Positions 43,701-52,600 of a stretch of DNA of 64,000 nt are shown here, piece after piece (within the stretch, counting starts at the first letter, position 1; the number at the start of each line of letters is the position of its first letter). This DNA is from RI-283 sp964487925. GTDB lineage: Bacteria > Pseudomonadota > Gammaproteobacteria > SZUA-140. The stretch spans positions 1-64,000 of the forward strand of contig CAZASZ010000002.1 in the NCBI GenBank assembly GCA_964487925.1, given 5' to 3'. The position numbers and the translations under genes are program-made. The notes beneath the pieces are model-generated. The model did no database searches. It was not told the DNA's origin and worked only from the letters and a program-made list of their open reading frames with translations.

Positions 43701-44189
43701 ATGAAACGACGAACCTTTGTTTCCCTGATGGCGGCCACGATGCCGTTCCTGGCAGGGCGAGTTCACGCCGCTAGCGAAGGACCACGCCCCCGTGCGGACC
43801 GGATCACGCTAGCCGAAGAGGAATGGCGACAACGGCTACCGCGGGAACGCTATCTTGTCCTGCGGGAAGAGGACACAGAACCCTCGTTCTCGAGCCCGCT
43901 CAACCATGAAAAACGCGTCGGCACATATGTGTGTGCGGGTTGTGAACTACCACTGTTCTCATCGGACATGAAATTCGACAGCGGCACCGGCTGGCCTAGC
44001 TTCTTCGACGCCCTGCCCGATGCCATAGAGACCAAGATAGATTTCAGACTCATACTGCCACGCACGGAATACCATTGCGCGCGCTGTGGCGGACACCAGG
44101 GCCACGTCTTCAAGGACGGCCCCAAACCCACCGGACTGCGTTATTGCAACAACGGGCTTGCTCTGTATTTTAGAGAGAATTGGACATGA
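43701..44189 (+). CDS. msrB: Exported methionine-R-sulfoxide reductase MsrB
   Basis: This 162-residue enzyme reduces methionine-R-sulfoxide in proteins. The N-terminus MKRRTFVSLMAATMPFLAG has a twin-arginine-like motif and an h-region, ending near VHA-A, so it is probably exported. The catalytic domain has zinc cysteines (CAGC and CARCGG), SGTGWPSF, and the catalytic cysteine in LRYCNNG. The start overlaps no gene; msrA follows by ATGA. Confidence 0.92.
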   Translation: MKRRTFVSLMAATMPFLAGRVHAASEGPRPRADRITLAEEEWRQRLPRERYLVLREEDTEPSFSSPLNHEKRVGTYVCAGCELPLFSSDMKFDSGTGWPSFFDALPDAIETKIDFRLILPRTEYHCARCGGHQGHVFKDGPKPTGLRYCNNGLALYFRENWT

Positions 44190-44857
44190 TTTGGCAAATC
44201 AAGCGCTTAAAACAAGGCCCCGGATCCTCGCGGTCGCCGGGCATTTTACTAACCCTGCTGGCAGGATTTTGCATGCTCTCGGGACAGGCCATCGCACAAC
44301 CGGAGGACACGAATATGAACCAGGGCCACCTTGAACAGGCCATCTTTGCTGGAGGCTGCTTTTGGTGCCTCGAATCCGATATGGACAAGCTGCCCGGAAT
44401 CGTGGAAACCATATCGGGTTACACGGGTGGACATAAAGATAATCCCACTTACGAGGAGGTCTCCTCAGGTGGAACCGGCCATGCGGAATCGGTCAAAATC
44501 ACTTTCGATCCGTCTCAGATCAGCTACAACCAACTGCTCGATGCCTTCTGGGGCTTGATCGACCCCACGACCCGAGACGCCCAATTCTGCGATCACGGCA
44601 ATCAATACCGGACGGCGATTTTCTATATAAGCAAGGCTCAGAAACAAATCGCCGAGAAGTCACGCGCCGTACTTGAGGAGAAAAAGCCCTTCAAGGCCGG
44701 GATCGTCACGGAAATCAGCCCAGCCAGTACGTTTTACCCGGCCGAGGACTATCACCAGAACTACTACAAGAAAAACCCTCTGAGATACCGCTTCTACCGG
44801 TATAATTGCGGCCGAGACCGCCGCCTTGAGGAGTTGTGGGGGCACGCGCCTCACTAA
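44186..44857 (+). CDS. msrA: Exported methionine-S-sulfoxide reductase MsrA
   Basis: This 223-residue enzyme reduces methionine-S-sulfoxide. A Sec signal peptide (residues about 1-38, ending GQAIA) precedes the catalytic domain with GGCFWCLESD (catalytic cysteine), GYTGGHKDNPTYEEV and YPAEDYHQNYY. The ATG at 44186 overlaps the msrB stop. Its final 55 bp recur after the N gap, an assembly artefact. Both Msr proteins are exported, so this is a periplasmic protein-repair pair. Confidence 0.93.
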   Translation: MIWQIKRLKQGPGSSRSPGILLTLLAGFCMLSGQAIAQPEDTNMNQGHLEQAIFAGGCFWCLESDMDKLPGIVETISGYTGGHKDNPTYEEVSSGGTGHAESVKITFDPSQISYNQLLDAFWGLIDPTTRDAQFCDHGNQYRTAIFYISKAQKQIAEKSRAVLEEKKPFKAGIVTEISPASTFYPAEDYHQNYYKKNPLRYRFYRYNCGRDRRLEELWGHAPH

Positions 44858-45013
44858 ANNNNNNNNNNNNNNNNNNNNNNNNNNNNNNNNNNNNNNNNNN
44901 NNNNNNNNNNNNNNNNNNNNNNNNNNNNNNNNNNNNNNNNNNNNNNNNNNNNNNNNNNAATTGCGGCCGAGACCGCCGCCTTGAGGAGTTGTGGGGGCAC
45001 GCGCCTCACTAAA
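44804..45013. other. Assembly gap (100 N) flanked by identical 55-bp sequence
   Basis: Bases 44859-44958 are N. The 55 bases before the gap (44804-44858) are identical to those after it (44959-45013). The duplicate covers the end of msrA. This is what an unmerged overlap between two contigs looks like; the true gap length is probably zero and the second copy is not real. Confidence 0.9.
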
Positions 45014-45125
45014 TTAGATTACTCCGTCTAACAGGCTGTTAATACGCTTCAGCGAGATCTGTCAATCAATACGGCAAGACCAATCCAGGACCGTTCAAAC
45101 GACCAATGACGACAAGCGATGATGG

Positions 45126-45680
45126 ATGACCGTGCTTGAAGGCCTGGTGACGAGCTATGGCTATCCGATCCTGCTAGTTGGCACCTTCTTTGAAGGCGAG
45201 ACCATCCTATTACTCGGCGGTCTGGCCGCACACCTAGGATACCTGTCAATTGATCTCGTCATCGCCTGCGGATTCATCGGATCCGTGGCCGGCGATCAGT
45301 TTTTTTACTTTCTGGGTCGACGCCATGGTCGATCGCTGTTGGCGCGGCGCCCACACTGGAAGGAGCGCGCGCAAAAAGTCCTTCACCATCTGGAGCGGCA
45401 CCAGGTTCCACTCCTGCTCGGATTCCGCTTTCTCTACGGATTGCGCACGATCACACCGATCGCCGTCGGCTTGGCCACGATTGAACCGATACGCTTCATC
45501 CTCTTCAACGTCGTGGGCGCGGCGATCTGGGCCACGACGATCGGTGGCGCCGGATACTACTTTGGCCGGGTAATAGAGTCGGCGCTTGGAGATATCAGGA
45601 AATACGAAATCGCGGTCATGGGTAGCATCATCGCCATCGCCACCCTGCTCTGGGTGATCCATCGCCTACGCGGGAAATAG
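45126..45680 (+). CDS. DedA/VTT family membrane protein
   Basis: This is a 184-residue membrane protein with four to five helices and the family pieces EGETILLLGG, GDQFFYFLGRRHG and GFRFLYGLRTITP; the conserved arginine in FRFLYGLR and the glutamate in FFEGE are present. DedA proteins are proton-linked phospholipid/undecaprenyl-phosphate flippases. It stands alone downstream of msrA. Confidence 0.9.
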   Translation: MTVLEGLVTSYGYPILLVGTFFEGETILLLGGLAAHLGYLSIDLVIACGFIGSVAGDQFFYFLGRRHGRSLLARRPHWKERAQKVLHHLERHQVPLLLGFRFLYGLRTITPIAVGLATIEPIRFILFNVVGAAIWATTIGGAGYYFGRVIESALGDIRKYEIAVMGSIIAIATLLWVIHRLRGK

Positions 45681-45785
45681 GCTGGCTCACGCCGTCTGAC
45701 CCAGGGCAGCGCCTGTGCCCCTGCTATCGGCACGACAGATGTCAGCAGAAAGGGGATCAGATTGAACGCTGCCTCACATCGACTA

Positions 45786-47708
45786 TCAGGAACCGTCCCG
45801 TTTTCGCTCGAGCGCTTCCCAACGGTCCATAAGCTGGATCAGGGTCTCGCCAATCTCGTCGGCCCGCTGTTGCAGCGCTTTTGCCTGCTCGGGCTGATCG
45901 CGATACAAGGCCCCCGAACCCAGGACACGAGCAATTTCATCCTGCTCCTGTTCCAATGACTCAATCTTTTCTGGCAGCCCTTCAAGTTCTCGCTGCGCCA
46001 TGTAGTCGAGGCGCTGCCCACCGCATCCGACCGAATCCACGCTCTTCGCCGGAACTTTGGCAGAGCGCTCCACCGCTTTTTTCTCCGTGAGCATCCGATC
46101 CGCAACGGCAAGCTTCTGTCGCTGCCAGTCTTCATAACCGCCAACGTACTCCTGGAGCCATCCATCGCCCTCAAAGGCGATCACCTGAGTCACGACATTG
46201 TCGAGAAAGGTTCGATCGTGGCTGACCAAAAACAGTGTCCCCTCGTACTGAACCAGAAGGTCCTCAAGCAGCTCCAGCGTCTCAATATCGAGGTCATTGG
46301 TCGGCTCATCCAAGACAAGTACATTGGCCGGCTGGGTAAATAGTCGTGCCAGCAATAGACGGTTCCGCTCCCCCCCCGAACAGCTTTTGACTGGGGAACG
46401 AGCGCGTTCCGGCGCGAACAGAAAGTCACCGAGATAGCCTATGACGTGCCGCTTGCGGCCACCGATCTCGACAAAATCGCCCCCCGGACTGACCGTTTCG
46501 CTCAAGGTGGCATCCTCATCGAGCTGGGCGCGCATCTGATCGAAATAGGCCACATCCAGACGAGTCCCCATGCGAACCGTTCCGGAATCGGGACTGAGTT
46601 CGCTCAAAATGATCTTGAGCAGCGTGCTCTTACCGACCCCATTGGGCCCGAGTAAACCCACCTTGTCACCGCGACGAATCTGACATGAAAAATCGCGAAT
46701 GACCACGCGGTCGTCAAAGGCCTTGGTGACGTGATCCAGCTCGGCCACGATCCGCCCAGGGCGCCCGCCACTATCGACCTGCATATCAACCGATCCGGAA
46801 CGCTCAAAGCGCGCGGCGTGTTCCTGGCGCAAAGACTCGAGCCGTCGCACCCGACCCTCGTTGCGCGTACGACGCGCCTTGATCCCTTGACGGATCCATA
46901 CCTCCTCCTGGGCGAGAAACTTGTCGAACTTGGCTTGTTCAACGGCCTCGTTCTCCAACATGGCGGCCTTGAGCCTTTGATAATCGGTAAAATTTCCCGG
47001 AAAACTCTGCAGTCGGCCCCGGTCCAGCTCAACAATCCGGGTAACGACGTTGTCAAGAAAGCGGCGATCGTGGGTAACAAGCAAGACTGAACCATTGAAG
47101 CCTTTGATCAACCCCTCCAGCCAATCGATCGATGAGAAATCCAGATGGTTGGTCGGTTCGTCGAGGATCAGCACCTCGGGCTCCTGCACCAGGGCCTGAG
47201 CCAGGGCCACCCGCTTACGCAGGCCGCCGGACAGATCACCGACCCGAATGTCGGCATCCAGGCCAAGGCGTGCGATGACGGTATCGATACGGTTGCCCGC
47301 GCTCCATCCGTCGGCGGCCTCGACTTGCGCCTGTAATGGCTGCATCTTATTGAGAAGAGCGTCGTGATCGGCATCGGGATCGGCCAGCTGATGAGCAAGC
47401 GCATGGTATTCGGCAAGCACGGTATTCAGTCCGGAAAGCCCGCGGGCCACCTCAGCATATACCGATGCATCGGAGTCCAACACCGGTTCCTGGCTGACGT
47501 AACAGAGCTGCAGACCATCCTTGCGCCAGAGTCGGCCGTCGTCCAGCTCCGCTGCGCCGGCAAGGACCCGCAGCAGGCTCGACTTCCCGGTTCCGTTTCG
47601 TCCGATTAGGCCCACGCGCTCCCCCTCCTCAAGCTGAAAATCGGCATGGTCCAGCAATGGAACATGGCCAAAGGCGAGGATAGCCTGATCGAGTCTGAGG
47701 CAAGTCAT
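45786..47708 (-). CDS. uup: ABC-F ATPase Uup
   Basis: This 640-residue protein has two ABC domains in tandem: Walker A GRNGTGKSS and GPNGVGKST, signatures LSGGLRKRVALAQ and CSGGERNRLLLA, an inter-domain linker of about 80 residues, and a C-terminal coiled coil (about 560-640). It is the Uup branch of ABC-F translation factors, with DNA-binding coiled coil. No membrane segments. ATG at 47708 begins the family sequence. Confidence 0.93.
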   Translation of the reverse strand: MTCLRLDQAILAFGHVPLLDHADFQLEEGERVGLIGRNGTGKSSLLRVLAGAAELDDGRLWRKDGLQLCYVSQEPVLDSDASVYAEVARGLSGLNTVLAEYHALAHQLADPDADHDALLNKMQPLQAQVEAADGWSAGNRIDTVIARLGLDADIRVGDLSGGLRKRVALAQALVQEPEVLILDEPTNHLDFSSIDWLEGLIKGFNGSVLLVTHDRRFLDNVVTRIVELDRGRLQSFPGNFTDYQRLKAAMLENEAVEQAKFDKFLAQEEVWIRQGIKARRTRNEGRVRRLESLRQEHAARFERSGSVDMQVDSGGRPGRIVAELDHVTKAFDDRVVIRDFSCQIRRGDKVGLLGPNGVGKSTLLKIILSELSPDSGTVRMGTRLDVAYFDQMRAQLDEDATLSETVSPGGDFVEIGGRKRHVIGYLGDFLFAPERARSPVKSCSGGERNRLLLARLFTQPANVLVLDEPTNDLDIETLELLEDLLVQYEGTLFLVSHDRTFLDNVVTQVIAFEGDGWLQEYVGGYEDWQRQKLAVADRMLTEKKAVERSAKVPAKSVDSVGCGGQRLDYMAQRELEGLPEKIESLEQEQDEIARVLGSGALYRDQPEQAKALQQRADEIGETLIQLMDRWEALERKRDGS

Positions 47709-47904
47709 GGGAAGCGAATCCGGTTGGTTGATCAAACCGCCAGAGTGGAGAAGCGGGACGAAAAATGCAAGCGGCTAGTATGCTCCAAACCAGAACGGTT
47801 CAATGCTAAACTGGCCGCCACAAAATACCTTTGAGCCGGCAACAGCCGGACGAATTCAATCGGCCGCTCAACCGCAGGCGGTCCGCCAAGGAGTCTTGAC
47901 TACA

Positions 47905-49320
47905 ATGAGGTTTCAGTTGACACACATGCGGCCTAGCTATTGGGCCGCACTGGTACTTATCGGTTGGGGTGGCGCTTTGATTCTCACCCACAGCCTGCGG
48001 CTGGATGGCTTCGGCATCGACGAGGCGGCCGCCCGCGCGCTGCTGCTGAACTGGTCGGTATCAGAACGCATCCCCACCACGGTCTTCTCGTTCGGCCTGC
48101 CCGATCTTCGCTGCCTGTTGTTTCTGCCCCTAGGCATATACTGGACCGGCAGTCTGCTAGCAGCCAAAGTCTTCACGTTGATCATGGCATTCCTGGCAAC
48201 CTATGCCCTCTATCGCTGGACACAGCGCCGAGTCGGCTCGGAGGCGGCCTTGATCGCGGGCGGGCTGTTTTTACTCGCGCCCGGCCTGCTGGCCCAAATC
48301 GACAGCATCGGCAACGGGCCTTACCTGCTGCTCGCATTCGCGATGGGGGCGTGGCTTGATCATCGTTACCGACAGGCCCAACGCCCGCTAGGCGGCTGGT
48401 TCTTTATCCAGCTATTGCTTATCGCCTTTGCAGTGAGCCTGCACCCAATGGGTTTAGCCTATCCGATTGTCTTGCTCCTGCACTGGCACCGAAACCCGGT
48501 CGATGAGCGGCAACAAACACATCTATACGTGGGTGTCGTGCTGGCCATCACCTTCGAATTCATCCTGCGCATGGGTTGGGGCGGTGGTTTGGAATGGCTG
48601 GCGAACCCCTTGCCATTCCTGCAATCAGCCATCAGTGGCGGCATGTTCACAGGCACCGATTTCGGCCTCATATTATCTTTGCTCGCCGCGGCACTGCTGT
48701 TGATCGCCCTCGTCCCGATACGTCGACAACTGGCCGGCGACATCCTGATGTCATCGCTGGCGCTCGCCTCGATCATTGGCGCCTTCGTTGGAGACGCCAA
48801 CTGGGGATTGGTCGCTACGGCAACGCTGCTCTTCATTGGTGTGCCCGGACTGATCGCCTGCAATGAGGCCGTTCCGGGATACGGGCTCATGGCGAAACGG
48901 GGAATTGTCCTAGGTCTGAGCTTCCTGCTGTCCCTGCTCTTTTTGCAGGCAGACAAGGCCCATTATCTGCGCGTCGAGGGTGATCAGCTTGGCGACACCG
49001 ATCAGTTGATCCTGGCGCTTGTCGATGAGATCAAAGACAAGCCCGTCGACGAGACGCTCATCATGAGCCAATGGCCAGGGAAAACAATGCTGGTCGTCAA
49101 ACGACCAGTATTACCGCTGCCACCGAGCTATCCTGACGGCAACACCTTGCTCAAGAAGATCAAGGGTGTCAGCCACCTGATGTTTAACCCCTTCACACCG
49201 GAAAACCAGCAGCTGCGCGCCAATATCGCGCAAATCAGCACGCAAACGAAGACACTCACGCTGCAGAAAGACGGTGTCATCATCGAGATCGAAAAGCCGG
49301 CGCCTCAGAAATCAGACTGA
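47905..49320 (+). CDS. Multispan membrane protein, GT-C glycosyltransferase-like
   Basis: This is a 471-residue protein with about ten to twelve hydrophobic segments and a hydrophilic C-terminal domain (about 370-471). The first periplasmic loop has GFGIDEAAARAL with an Asp-Glu pair, a place where GT-C enzymes such as ArnT/PMT carry catalytic acidic residues. The overall layout fits a dolichol-phosphate-mannose-type glycosyltransferase, but no specific substrate can be named. Divergent from uup, 196 bp apart. ATG at 47905 is used because the upstream 34 codons do not resemble the protein. Confidence 0.65.
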   Translation: MRFQLTHMRPSYWAALVLIGWGGALILTHSLRLDGFGIDEAAARALLLNWSVSERIPTTVFSFGLPDLRCLLFLPLGIYWTGSLLAAKVFTLIMAFLATYALYRWTQRRVGSEAALIAGGLFLLAPGLLAQIDSIGNGPYLLLAFAMGAWLDHRYRQAQRPLGGWFFIQLLLIAFAVSLHPMGLAYPIVLLLHWHRNPVDERQQTHLYVGVVLAITFEFILRMGWGGGLEWLANPLPFLQSAISGGMFTGTDFGLILSLLAAALLLIALVPIRRQLAGDILMSSLALASIIGAFVGDANWGLVATATLLFIGVPGLIACNEAVPGYGLMAKRGIVLGLSFLLSLLFLQADKAHYLRVEGDQLGDTDQLILALVDEIKDKPVDETLIMSQWPGKTMLVVKRPVLPLPPSYPDGNTLLKKIKGVSHLMFNPFTPENQQLRANIAQISTQTKTLTLQKDGVIIEIEKPAPQKSD

Positions 49321-49328
49321 GCTATACG

Positions 49329-50144
49329 TCAATGCTGACAAGCCGGACAGTAATAGGTCGCGCGCCCTAATTGGCGGATCTCGCGAATCGCGCGGCCGCA
49401 GGAGATACAGGGCAGTCCTGAACGCCCATAGACTCTGAGGGATTGACTGAAATACCCAGGCCGGCCGTCCTCGGCAACAAAATCGCGGAGCGTCGTGCCG
49501 CCCTGTTCGATGGCCCGGCTCAGGACATCCTTGACCTCGCCCGCCAGTTGTTCATAGCGCCCCAGTGCGATCCTGCCCGCCGCCCGCGCCGGATGGATAC
49601 CGGCCATAAACAAGGCCTCGTTGGCGTAGATATTTCCAACCCCGACGACAATGCGCGCGTCCATCAGTAACCCCTTGATCGCGACCCGCCGCCCCTTAGC
49701 CGCAGACCATAAAGTCGCCCCATCCCAACCCGAATCAAGAGGCTCCGGCCCGAGGTGGGCCAGAAGGCCATGAGTCATCGGATCCGCTGGCGTCCAAACC
49801 AATAATCCGAAACGACGAGGGTCGGTCAACCGCAGGGCCACTCCATTTGAGAGCACAAGATCGATGTGGTCATGCCGACCGGGGCGCGTAGCCTGGGGAA
49901 CAATACGCAAGCTGCCGGACATACCCAAATGCAGGATAACGGTCCCTCCCGAGACCTGGATCAGTAGGTATTTCCCCCTTCGACACACGCCTTCTATCAC
50001 GCGCCCTTGCAAAATCTCCGGCAGATCGGGTTGCACAGGTACGCGCAAACGATGCTCGCGAACAAGCAAGTTGTCGATACGCTGACCGAGCAAATGCGGC
50101 TCTATACCGCGACGGGCTGTTTCAACTTCGGGCAGTTCAGGCAT
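49329..50144 (-). CDS. mutM: Formamidopyrimidine-DNA glycosylase
   Basis: This 271-residue base-excision repair enzyme removes 8-oxoguanine. Catalytic Pro2 and Glu3 are in MPELPEVETARRGIE; the H2TH region has IYANEALFMAGIHP; the C-terminal zinc finger is CISCG then CPACQ. It is convergent with the membrane-protein gene. Confidence 0.97.
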   Translation of the reverse strand: MPELPEVETARRGIEPHLLGQRIDNLLVREHRLRVPVQPDLPEILQGRVIEGVCRRGKYLLIQVSGGTVILHLGMSGSLRIVPQATRPGRHDHIDLVLSNGVALRLTDPRRFGLLVWTPADPMTHGLLAHLGPEPLDSGWDGATLWSAAKGRRVAIKGLLMDARIVVGVGNIYANEALFMAGIHPARAAGRIALGRYEQLAGEVKDVLSRAIEQGGTTLRDFVAEDGRPGYFSQSLRVYGRSGLPCISCGRAIREIRQLGRATYYCPACQH

Positions 50145-50173
50145 GCAGCGATCATACCCTACGTGGAGTCCCC

Positions 50174-50218
50174 AAAATAAAAAACGCCTGCCCCCCGTAT
50201 AACCGAAAGGCAGACGTT
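50174..50218 (-). terminator. Rho-independent terminator of the PhoX-like gene
   Basis: On the minus strand AACGTCTGCC pairs with GGCAGGCGTT (one mismatch over ten), followed by a T-rich run (TTTTTTATTTT). It lies between the stop of the exported phosphatase-like gene and mutM. Confidence 0.75.
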
Positions 50219-50279
50219 CCTCTCGACAACCACCTCCCCAAACCGCAGGGGAAGCATTGTCAATTTACGCACATCAGAC

Positions 50280-51593
50280 TTACTTGGCAGCCCGATTCAA
50301 ACGACGCACGAAGTTAGCATCGTTTGAATCGTTGCAGGTCCGAATGCGGGCATGCTCGTTGTGACGACCGACACAAGTCGGAGCAACGACGTCCTTGACG
50401 TCGAACAGCCAGGTCGCATCACCCATGCCCTTCTCGGTCGCGGTATCCAGCGTCACGCTTTCTGGATGCTGGACGTTGACGATGAACTGCGTCGGATGAC
50501 CCGGGCGGAAGATCATGCCCGTGTTCTCGGCACCCTTGACCTGCAGGCTCAGGAAACGATCCAGCGACTCGGCGACACCGTCATTGTTGGTATCACGAAC
50601 GAACCAGATGTCACCGCCGGTGTTGCCATGGTTCGGCCAATCCTCGACGACGTAGATATTGCCCAGCGCATCCTGAGCCATATTGTCGATGTCGTGCAGG
50701 ATGCCGGAGACATTGCCGTAGCCGAGGTTCTTGGGGGTCGCCTGGCTGGCCGTCAGGCGAACCATGGCCTGGCCATTGCCCAGCTCCTCGACGGAGTAGA
50801 TCGAGCGCTCGGAGGTCGCGTTGACGTAAAGGGCCTCGTTGCCGTTGCCCAGATAACCAACCTCCACGTCCTCGGGACGACCGTAAGGTGTGCCATTGGC
50901 CTCATCAGCAGCGGCGCGGCCACCACGGATCTGATCGGCAGGACCACGAGAAGGACCATTTCGGAAGGGATCGGTTGCCGTCAACGCGACGCCATTCGCG
51001 TCGGTCAGCGGCATCCAGGTTGCCAGACCGGTGCGCGGCTTACCCACGTTGGCGGGATCGTTCCAGTGCTTGGTCACGTCACCGGCGAAGGCGTTGACGG
51101 ACAGGACGAAAGACTGACCCTTGCTGTAATCTCCGGCAACGCTCGGAACGAACTTGTAGAGCGAACCGGATTTGTCTTCATCGATGAAATACAGGGCGGT
51201 GCCGGCGTGATTGAAGCGCAGGCCCTCGTGGGAGACGTTGGGGATGCTGTTCAGCTCGACCAGGACCGGAGTCTCGCCGGCCTTGACGTCGACCATCGGG
51301 TTTTTGAGCTCGAAGACACGGCCCTGACCGGACCATTCCTCACCCAGCAGCAGGGTNNNNNNNNNNNNNNNNNNNNNNNNNNNNNNNNNNNNNNNNNNNN
51401 NNNNNNNNNNNNNNNNNNNNNNNNNNNNNNNNNNNNNNNNNNNNNNNNNNNNNNNNTTGATGTGGTTGGGCGCCTGGGCAACCGCTGCGCCCTGAACCAG
51501 GGGGTTAAAGTAGACATCGGTGCCCGCGATAGCGGCCTGGGCGCCAGCGAGCATCAGTCCTGTAACAATAGCCTTTCTCGTGAAAGTGTTCAT
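50280..51593 (-). CDS. Exported PhoX/DUF839-like protein (interrupted by gap)
   Basis: This protein starts with a Sec-type signal (MNTFTRKAIVTGLMLAGAQ, cleavage about residue 23). The chain is DUF839/PhoX-like: FNPLVQGAAVAQAPN, LLLGEEWSGQGRVFELKNP, VSHEGLRFNHAGTALYFIDED, GRPEDVEVG and NIYVVEDWPNHGN, with acidic residues resembling Ca/Fe ligands of PhoX phosphatases. There is no twin-arginine motif. A gap of unknown true size removes part of the N-terminal region. A phosphatase or phytase-like role is inferred. A PHO-box-like site and a terminator flank the gene. Confidence 0.7.
   Translation of the reverse strand: MNTFTRKAIVTGLMLAGAQAAIAGTDVYFNPLVQGAAVAQAPNHIXXXXXXXXXXXXXXXXXXXXXXXXXXXXXXXXXXTLLLGEEWSGQGRVFELKNPMVDVKAGETPVLVELNSIPNVSHEGLRFNHAGTALYFIDEDKSGSLYKFVPSVAGDYSKGQSFVLSVNAFAGDVTKHWNDPANVGKPRTGLATWMPLTDANGVALTATDPFRNGPSRGPADQIRGGRAAADEANGTPYGRPEDVEVGYLGNGNEALYVNATSERSIYSVEELGNGQAMVRLTASQATPKNLGYGNVSGILHDIDNMAQDALGNIYVVEDWPNHGNTGGDIWFVRDTNNDGVAESLDRFLSLQVKGAENTGMIFRPGHPTQFIVNVQHPESVTLDTATEKGMGDATWLFDVKDVVAPTCVGRHNEHARIRTCNDSNDANFVRRLNRAAK
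51357..51456. other. Assembly gap (100 N) inside PhoX-like gene
   Basis: Exactly 100 N, probably a placeholder. Flanking sequences are not identical, so real sequence is missing. The true length and reading phase across it are unknown. Confidence 0.9.
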
Positions 51594-51698
51594 CACAACT
51601 CCGTCAAGTATGTTCACAATTGAAGTACGTCCGTAACACCGCGGAAGGCGCGGCACCCGAAACGCTAGCAATGTTTTGTGAACATCAAATGAAATATG

Positions 51699-51715
51699 TG
51701 TGAAACTTTTGTGAC
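51699..51715 (-). promoter_or_regulatory. PHO-box-like site upstream of PhoX-like gene
   Basis: On the minus strand GGTCACAAAAGTTTCACA has two GTCA/TTCA-type units 11 nt apart, the spacing of PhoB half-sites. It lies about 105 bp before the PhoX-like start. The second unit deviates from the consensus and no strong -10 was identified. Confidence 0.4.
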
Positions 51716-51736
51716 CTTGGGAAGGAGATTATCAGG

Positions 51737-52600
51737 CTATTGCTGCGCTGCCGAAAGGCCGCTTTCGAGATCGGGATACCTTGGCAACACCCCTAGGCGC
51801 TCACACATGCGTAGATTAGAGATACGTCGCGATTCGGTAAGATAGCTAAGCATGCCCTCGCTGAACTGCGCTCGCGCCTCCGCCAGAGAGATCTGGGGCG
51901 GGCGCGGTAGCCCAAAATGGTCTGCCAGGCGGTTGAAATAGTCGGTCATGGTTGTCGGTTGGCCATCGGAGACATTGATGACCTGGTTGACCGCGTCGGT
52001 TCGCGCTGCGGCCCGGCAGGCGCGAACCAGGTCGTCTACATGTATTCGATTGCTCCAAGGGGCCTCGGACTCGTTGAGGACGGGCGTCCCCGCACGCAAA
52101 CGGTCCAACGGAAGGCGACCGGGCCCATAGATGCCCGGCACCCGGAGGATGGACCATGGTACACATCGTTCGGTCGCCCATTCGATCAAAACAAGCTCCG
52201 CCGCTCTGCGGCGACGGGCTCGATCCGTTCCGGGATCAACCGGACTATCCTCGTCAACCCAGTCCCCGCCGGCATCGCCATAGACCCCCGTCGTGCTGAT
52301 CAGGACGATCCGCTCAGGTCGCCCATCGGGTGCAATCGAACCGAGGAAACGTGCTATCCGGGGATCGTCCAGCCCTCTCGATGGCGGCGGCACCAAATAA
52401 TAGACACATATATCATGCAGATGGCGAGACTCAATTGGCTGATCCAGGTCCAGGGCTATGCTCCTGACTCCTTCGTTGGACAACACTCGACGGCGGTCTT
52501 CGGAGCGAACGATAGCCGATGCCGCGTATCCATCACCCCGCTCGCCAATAGCGATCCGGTATCCGACGTACCCACAACCTACGACCAGAAAACTATTCAT
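51737..52600 (-). CDS. SDR family NAD(P)-dependent oxidoreductase (YeeZ-like)
   Basis: This is a 287-residue extended SDR-type protein with the N-terminal nucleotide motif VVGCGYVGYR (residues 5-14), STTGVYGDAGGDWVDE, and RIHVDDLVRACRAA. It resembles YeeZ-type epimerase-like proteins whose substrate is unknown. The usual YxxxK is not obvious, as in that subgroup. The ATG at 52600 overlaps the HPP stop by 8 bp. Confidence 0.8.
   Translation of the reverse strand: MNSFLVVGCGYVGYRIAIGERGDGYAASAIVRSEDRRRVLSNEGVRSIALDLDQPIESRHLHDICVYYLVPPPSRGLDDPRIARFLGSIAPDGRPERIVLISTTGVYGDAGGDWVDEDSPVDPGTDRARRRRAAELVLIEWATERCVPWSILRVPGIYGPGRLPLDRLRAGTPVLNESEAPWSNRIHVDDLVRACRAAARTDAVNQVINVSDGQPTTMTDYFNRLADHFGLPRPPQISLAEARAQFSEGMLSYLTESRRISNLRMCERLGVLPRYPDLESGLSAAQQ

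Noticed and set aside
44959..45013. A second partial msrA copy
   Set aside because: It is an exact 55-bp duplicate bordering the N gap and is best explained by unmerged contigs.
50352..51623. A 423-codon plus-strand frame antisense to the PhoX-like gene
   Set aside because: The minus-strand product has a signal peptide and family motifs; the antisense frame has none and crosses the N gap.
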